DNA from: Acidobacteriota bacterium
GTDB lineage: Bacteria > Acidobacteriota > Terriglobia > UBA7540
Length of the DNA stretch: 9,951 nucleotides
Assembly: GCA_021827245.1 (NCBI GenBank)
Contig: JAKAWN010000250.1
Coordinates: 1-9,951 of the forward strand
Reading direction: 5' to 3'
Shown here: one piece after another, positions 6,037 through 9,951 of the stretch
How the letters are laid out: each line of letters starts with the position of its first letter
Numbering within the stretch: the stretch's first letter is position 1
The notes under the pieces: model-generated
What the model was told of the DNA's origin: nothing
Seen by the model: only the letters and a program-made list of their open reading frames with translations
The model's database searches: none
Translations under genes and position numbers: made by a program

Positions 6037-7608
6037 TCAGAAATTCCCGGCGTCTGGAGGTGGGCTTTGGGCCTTCGCATAAATCCTGACCCACTGGCCT
6101 CGACGGCGAAAAACAGCGACGAGATGCAGATTGTATCTGAAAGCTGCAAAAGTTGGACGGATGGGCGGAGAATAGTCATCCATGTGGGCGAGCAACCGAG
6201 AACGCCGCAGCCAGTTGTCCGGCGGGTCCCATTTGCGCGAGTAGAGGTAGAGCAAATCGAACGAGTCGGCGGGAACGCCTCGGAAGTCCGGCCCAGCAAA
6301 ACCCCGTATGCCGACGAGGCGCAGAGGCTTCTTCACGTATCCCAGTTCGGGATGGCTCAGCTCATCAGTTGCAGGCCACGCCGTCAAAATGCGCGGATTG
6401 TCAGGCTGGGCGGCAAGCCACTCTGCCGCCTCCTGGTGCAAGCGGATGAAATCCGCATACGAGAGATTGTTTTCATATGCAAATGGATAAGGAGGGTTGA
6501 TGAACCACGACACCACAAAACAGACCGTGATCAGCACCAGCGCGACGCGCATGCCCGGGAGTGGCAACCCATCCACCAGGAGCGCGAGCGCCAGGTAGAA
6601 GCAGGGAAACATCGGAAGCAGATACCGTGGCAGAACCGCGCCGCCGACCACGCTGAGCATTGCAATATATGCGACTGCCAGCATGATCGAGAGGGAGAAG
6701 AATTCCTTGCGGGTGTTTGTGGTGGTCGCAATGCCGCGTTCCGAGCGGTCGGGAAGGGGCTGTTCGCCGGTTCTCCTCATCCACCGGTAACCTATCAGAG
6801 CCACCACGACCAGCAGCCAGTTGAATCCTGCAATGAAGACCTGGTACAGCCGGCGCAGCAGGCTAACGGCAATCTTGGCGGGTACGAGGGTGGAATAGAG
6901 GTTGTACTGAAGATACTGCGGATTGCCCGTCCAGAAGCCCGTAACGTCATGATAGTAGACAGCCCAGATGGCAAGCGGCAGAACCGGCGAGGCCAGCCAG
7001 AGCCAGTCGCTCTTGCTCAAGCCCTTTCTGTGACGCCAGCCGAACGCCAGAGCCACCGGAACGATGACGACGGCCGTTTCCTTGGTCAGCACGGCCAGTG
7101 ATGCGGCCACGGCATACCACCCCATCCGGCGATGGAGCAGGGCCCAGACGGCCATGGTGGTGGTGAAAGCGGCCGGCAGATCCAGAAACACCAGCGAACT
7201 TTGAGCGAAAAAGAGAGGAGAGAGCGCCAGCAAGATGCAGGCCCAAATGGCAACTTCGTGGCGCGCCACGGTCTGGCCCAGCGCGTACAGAGCAACAAGC
7301 GTAGCAGCCGCAAACGCGATCATGGTGAGGCGAGTGACGACCGGAGCATAACCCAGCAGCCGCCACGCCAGCGCGAGGCAGACGGGAACAAGGGGCGTGT
7401 GCCCTGTTGGCAGGGTGCTTCGCGGAATGAGGAGCCAGTGCCGGTAGAAGTCAAGCGCCGCTGGAATGTAGTAGCCGGCTTCATCCCAATAGTACGGGAG
7501 GTTAAGCAGCGGATAATGCATCAACGTCAGTACTCCAAACGTGGCGACGAAACTCAAAATCCAAAGACGTGGAGAACGCAAATCAGTTCTAGTCATGTGA
7601 ATTGGCAT
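6037..7608 (-). CDS. Polytopic membrane glycosyltransferase, GT39/GT83 (PMT/ArnT-like)
   Basis: A 523-residue integral membrane protein with about ten hydrophobic segments between residues 15 and 370, then a soluble C-terminal region of some 150 residues. The first periplasmic loop carries WDEAGYY (41-47), the conserved acidic motif that in PMT/ArnT-type GT-C enzymes binds the catalytic metal or acceptor. Further family marks are FLDLP (141-145), LTKETA (174-179) and PRYLLP (327-332). Such enzymes use polyprenyl-phosphate-linked sugars to modify lipid A, proteins or cell-wall polymers on the outer face of the inner membrane; donor and acceptor cannot be told here. Starts at ATG 7608 or ATG 7596 (four residues shorter); neither has a clear Shine-Dalgarno and an in-frame stop lies a little upstream. 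The oxidoreductase gene follows after 100 bp and could be cotranscribed, though it has its own strong ribosome site. Confidence 0.88.
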   Translation of the reverse strand: MPIHMTRTDLRSPRLWILSFVATFGVLTLMHYPLLNLPYYWDEAGYYIPAALDFYRHWLLIPRSTLPTGHTPLVPVCLALAWRLLGYAPVVTRLTMIAFAAATLVALYALGQTVARHEVAIWACILLALSPLFFAQSSLVFLDLPAAFTTTMAVWALLHRRMGWYAVAASLAVLTKETAVVIVPVALAFGWRHRKGLSKSDWLWLASPVLPLAIWAVYYHDVTGFWTGNPQYLQYNLYSTLVPAKIAVSLLRRLYQVFIAGFNWLLVVVALIGYRWMRRTGEQPLPDRSERGIATTTNTRKEFFSLSIMLAVAYIAMLSVVGGAVLPRYLLPMFPCFYLALALLVDGLPLPGMRVALVLITVCFVVSWFINPPYPFAYENNLSYADFIRLHQEAAEWLAAQPDNPRILTAWPATDELSHPELGYVKKPLRLVGIRGFAGPDFRGVPADSFDLLYLYSRKWDPPDNWLRRSRLLAHMDDYSPPIRPTFAAFRYNLHLVAVFRRRGQWVRIYAKAQSPPPDAGNF

Positions 7609-7710
7609 GTTACAACGAATGCCGTCGACATTGTTCGGGATTTAGCCGGGAAAGGGAAGATGTTGGGTGATGTGAACGGTTTCGGCGGGTCGGTTGGCGG
7701 ACACTTGGCA

Positions 7711-7740
7711 TTGTCATCCTGCGTCATCACAGATTACGAT
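7711..7740 (+). promoter_or_regulatory. Candidate promoter for the aldo/keto reductase gene
   Basis: TTGTCA (7711-7716) and TACGAT (7735-7740) are 18 bp apart in the 239-bp divergent gap between the glycosyltransferase and reductase genes. A start near 7747 would leave a 100-nt leader. The match is moderate and no operator is apparent; nothing else of note is seen in 7609-7847. Confidence 0.3.
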
Positions 7741-7847
7741 GAACCACGGGAAGTCTGCTCACGGTGAAGCGATCTCTCAGATGAGGTTCCAGTCGCGCAC
7801 GTGGAGACCGCCTCGAACAATTTCAAGATGCTACTGAGGGGAGAACA

Positions 7848-8819
7848 ATGAGATACCGCAAGTTCGGACGGACAGGCTGGGAGGTCAGTGAGATAGGATA
7901 CGGCATGTGGGGCATGGCGGGCTGGACCGGCTCGGATGACGAGGAATCACTTCGCTCGCTCCAGCACGCGGTGGATCTGGGCTGCAATTTTTTCGACACA
8001 GCCTGGGCTTACGGCGACGGCCACAGTGAAGAGTTGCTGGGCAAGATCGTGCGGGCAAACCCGGACAAGAAACTGTACACGGCCACCAAGATTCCGCCCA
8101 AAAACCTTCAGTGGCCAAGCCGCCGGGGATTCACTTTGGATGACTGTTTTCCGCCTGAACATATTGAGGAATATATTCACCGCAGCCTGAAGAACGCGGG
8201 CCTCGAGAGCTTCGATCTCATGCAGTTTCACACTTGGGAAGATTCCTGGGTGGAGGACCGCCGCTGGCACAGGAAGCTCGATGGTTTGCGCCGCCAGGGG
8301 CTGATTCAGGCCATTGGCATCAGCATCAACCGCTGGGAACCCTGGAACGGCGTGCTCGCGGTTCGCAGCGGGCTGGTCGATGCCGTGCAGGTTATTTACA
8401 ACATCTTCGATCAGAACCCCGAGGATGAACTCTTCCCGGCCTGCTGGGAGATGAACGTCGCCGTCATTGCACGGGTTCCCTTCGACGAGGGGGCTTTGAC
8501 CGGCACTTTGAAGCTCGACACCACTTGGCCCAAGAATGACTGGCGCAGCACGTACTTCGTTCCTGAAAACTTGAAGAGCAGCGTCGAGCACGCAGACGCC
8601 CTGAAGCCTCTGGTTCCCGAGGGGATGACCATGCCGGAAATGGCACTGCGGTTCATCCTCGGCAACCCAAACGTCAGCACAATTATTCCCGGAATGCGAA
8701 AAGTGCACCACGTCGAAACTAATATTACCGCCAGCGATGCCGGGCCGCTGCCGCCGGGCCTGCGCGCGGAACTTGCCAAGCATCGCTGGGTTCGCCAAGT
8801 GACCGAGTGGTCGCAGTGA
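7848..8819 (+). CDS. Aldo/keto reductase family oxidoreductase
   Basis: A 323-residue (alpha/beta)8-barrel NADPH-dependent reductase. The AKR catalytic tetrad is complete: Asp50 (FFDTAWAYG), Tyr55, Lys81 (ATKI) and His128 (LMQFHTW). The start is typical for the family (MRYRKFGRTGWEVSEIGYGMWGM). The C-terminal cofactor region includes VSTIIPGMRKVHHVETN (276-292), the usual NADP-phosphate binding loop. It reduces aldehydes or ketones to alcohols, but the physiological substrate is not readable. ATG 7848 has GAGGGGAG 4 nt upstream, a well placed ribosome site. The gene is preceded by a divergent membrane glycosyltransferase and followed by an unrelated envelope gene 259 bp away, so it is probably monocistronic. 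Confidence 0.95.
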   Translation: MRYRKFGRTGWEVSEIGYGMWGMAGWTGSDDEESLRSLQHAVDLGCNFFDTAWAYGDGHSEELLGKIVRANPDKKLYTATKIPPKNLQWPSRRGFTLDDCFPPEHIEEYIHRSLKNAGLESFDLMQFHTWEDSWVEDRRWHRKLDGLRRQGLIQAIGISINRWEPWNGVLAVRSGLVDAVQVIYNIFDQNPEDELFPACWEMNVAVIARVPFDEGALTGTLKLDTTWPKNDWRSTYFVPENLKSSVEHADALKPLVPEGMTMPEMALRFILGNPNVSTIIPGMRKVHHVETNITASDAGPLPPGLRAELAKHRWVRQVTEWSQ

Positions 8820-8995
8820 ACGCGCGGCAAGATCGCCGCAGGGCAGCTGGAGAATGATTGATCCTGAATACCAGCAATGGATGCGGGAAGAGCAGCAAGA
8901 CTCGCAAAAACCATCGTGATGTTATCCCATTTCCCGTCAATGACGTGCGGAATAATTGCTGGTCGTGCCCAAGATCTGAGAATCACGTGGCGTGG

Positions 8996-9020
8996 TGCCC
9001 CGGGTTCCGGCAACGGGGCA
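8996..9020 (+). other. Hairpin in the spacer before the glycine-zipper gene
   Basis: TGCCCCG (8996-9002) pairs with CGGGGCA (9014-9020) across an 11-nt loop, and two more pairs (one G-U) can be added outside. There is no T tract after it, so it is not a standard terminator. It lies about 60 bp before ATG 9079 and 177 bp after the reductase stop. Elsewhere in 8820-9078 only a 21-codon ORF (8854-8919) is seen, with a ribosome site too close to its ATG to be convincing. Confidence 0.35.
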
Positions 9021-9028
9021 TCCCAGGC

Positions 9029-9057
9029 TGGAATTTCAGCTTCAAAGAAGAGATAAT
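9029..9057 (+). promoter_or_regulatory. Weak candidate promoter of the glycine-zipper gene
   Basis: GATAAT (9052-9057) is a good -10. The sequence 17 bp upstream, TGGAAT (9029-9034), is a poor housekeeping -35 and reads GGAATTT at 9030-9036, which is reminiscent of the -35 used by envelope-stress (ECF/sigmaE-type) sigma factors. A start near 9063 leaves a short leader that still contains AGGAGG (9067-9072). Confidence 0.25.
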
Positions 9058-9078
9058 TAGAAGGTAAGGAGGCAGGGT

Positions 9079-9936
9079 ATGAATGTTTTCAAAGCTCGAA
9101 CCTGGTGGGTCTTGATCGTAGCAGTTTGCTTCCTCGCCCCTCTACTGCATGCAGATACCTTGAAGCTTAAGGATGGGCGCACGGTTGATGGCAAGTACTT
9201 GGGTGGAACAGACTCGCAAGTCACTTTCTACACGAACAATCAGCTCGAGCACTTTGCGATTTCTGACATCGCTTCCATAACTTTTGGTGACCAGACTTCC
9301 TCGACCCCGGCTCCAGCGGCAGTAACTCCAGCCCCAGCGGCAGTAACCCCGGCTCCCGTTGTTAAAGCGCCCGCGACAAGCGCTCAGACAACCTCCTCGA
9401 CCAGCACTTCCGGAGCGGAGGTTCTGGTCCCTGCGGGCACGCATCTTGTGGTGCGGATGATTGATGGCATTGACTCAAACACGAACAAAGTCGGTGATAC
9501 TTTTCAGGCAAGCCTGGAACAACCCCTGATCGTAAACTCTACGCAGGTTGCGCCGAAGGGGACCATGGTTTATGGGAAATTAGTGCAGGCCAAGTCGGCG
9601 GGCACCCTCAAGGGGCAATCCGAGCTTCGGCTGGTTCTGACGGGAATCGTGTTGAATGGTGCGACGCAGAGCATTGTGACCGGCGATTACACGGTTCAGG
9701 GTAGCTCACGTGGCAAGCAGACGGCGGAGCGGGCTGGAATCGGCGCGGCGCTTGGCGGGATTATCGGAGCCATCGCAGGCGGCGGTAAGGGAGCGGCCAT
9801 CGGAGCGGGGGTTGGCGCAGGCGCCGGCACCGCAACCCAGGTCCTGACTCACGGCCAGCAGGTGCATGTGCCCAGCGAGACGGTATTGGACTTTACGCTC
9901 CAGCAACCTGCTGAGCTTCCGCTGTCGGCAGGCTAA
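9079..9936 (+). CDS. Secreted/envelope protein with N-terminal small beta domain and C-terminal glycine zipper
   Basis: A 285-residue protein. A signal peptide spans residues 1-25 (hydrophobic VLIVAVCFLAPLL, likely cut after LHA). Residues 27-70 (LKLKDGRTVDGKYLGG, then VTFYTNNQ and ISDIASITFG) form a short beta-strand domain of the kind that often follows signal peptides in acidobacterial proteins. A Pro/Ala/Thr/Ser linker (75-113) contains the PAPAAVT repeats. The beta-rich domain (116-205, VPAGTHLVVRMIDGIDSN, then APKGTMVYGKL) follows. A glycine zipper (220-250, GIGAALGGIIGAIAGGGKGA and on) could insert in or pack against a membrane. A final beta stretch ends in VLDFTLQQP. AGGAGG 6 nt upstream fixes ATG 9079. 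Likely periplasmic or outer-membrane associated; function unknown, and the glycine zipper recalls SlyB/OmpA-like lipoproteins without a lipobox here. Confidence 0.85.
   Translation: MNVFKARTWWVLIVAVCFLAPLLHADTLKLKDGRTVDGKYLGGTDSQVTFYTNNQLEHFAISDIASITFGDQTSSTPAPAAVTPAPAAVTPAPVVKAPATSAQTTSSTSTSGAEVLVPAGTHLVVRMIDGIDSNTNKVGDTFQASLEQPLIVNSTQVAPKGTMVYGKLVQAKSAGTLKGQSELRLVLTGIVLNGATQSIVTGDYTVQGSSRGKQTAERAGIGAALGGIIGAIAGGGKGAAIGAGVGAGAGTATQVLTHGQQVHVPSETVLDFTLQQPAELPLSAG
9307..9360 (+). repeat. 21-bp in-frame tandem repeat in the glycine-zipper gene linker
   Basis: Two 21-bp units (9307-9327 and 9328-9348), each encoding PAPAAVT, are followed by a partial third unit that starts PAP and then diverges to VV. 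The units differ by only a few bases, so the duplication is recent or being homogenised. It lengthens the flexible Pro/Ala linker between the N-terminal domain and the main beta domain. Confidence 0.85.
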
Positions 9937-9951
9937 TCGTCGCGATCGGAA

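Noticed and set aside
4437..6089. Long plus-strand open frame (about 550 codons) opposite the oxidoreductase
   Set aside because: It is antisense to a well supported Gfo/Idh/MocA gene with Tat signal, Rossmann motif and ribosome site. The product is rich in Arg, His and Ala with no recognisable domain; GC-rich codon structure produces such shadows.
5731..7101. Plus-strand frame of 456 codons opposite the oxidoreductase start and the glycosyltransferase
   Set aside because: It spans two real minus-strand genes and the gap between them, and has no domain or ribosome site.
7132..7767. Plus-strand frame of 211 codons at the glycosyltransferase 5' end and divergent gap
   Set aside because: Mostly antisense to the membrane protein; highly polar, low-complexity product and no ribosome site.
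7947..8798. Minus-strand frame of 283 codons opposite the aldo/keto reductase
   Set aside because: The plus-strand gene has the full catalytic tetrad; the antisense product has no recognisable motif.

Overview
The window looks like chromosomal DNA from a GC-rich Gram-negative-type bacterium, most probably an acidobacterium (Acidobacteriota). That assignment is inferred from style, not from a marker gene. The pointers are a Tat-exported Gfo/Idh/MocA oxidoreductase, an envelope protein pairing a small N-terminal beta-type domain with a C-terminal glycine zipper, an RsbRD_N-type regulator, hairpin-rich dispersed repeats between genes, and monocistronic genes in mixed orientation. No rRNA, tRNA, CRISPR array, transposase or phage gene was seen.

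Layout. (1) Bases 1-329, minus strand: 5' part of an RsbRD_N-domain gene that runs off the left edge. (2) 472-1479, plus: pgeF (YfiH/DUF152 family). (3) 1480-1754: convergent intergenic gap holding a nested inverted-repeat, MITE-like element. (4) 1755-2855, minus: rlmN. (5) 3040-3657, plus: TetR-family regulator divergent from rlmN, with a candidate promoter and a hairpin after its stop. (6) 3658-4568: about 0.9 kb without a conventional gene. It holds a multi-hairpin REP-like element with two identical 29-bp blocks, an 18-bp perfect palindrome overlapping a candidate promoter, and a possible 89-codon ORF running into an A-rich degenerate repeat array. (7) 4569-5936, minus: Tat-exported Gfo/Idh/MocA oxidoreductase, and 6037-7608, minus: polytopic GT39/83-like glycosyltransferase. 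(8) 7848-8819, plus: aldo/keto reductase. (9) 9079-9936, plus: secreted or envelope glycine-zipper protein.

The genes do not form one pathway. pgeF and rlmN are housekeeping (peptidoglycan quality control; 23S rRNA/tRNA methylation). The oxidoreductase and glycosyltransferase share a strand 100 bp apart and could both concern envelope or extracellular sugars, but that is inference. The most unusual part is 3782-4405, where several repeat types and a possible expressed small ORF are stacked in a convergent gap.
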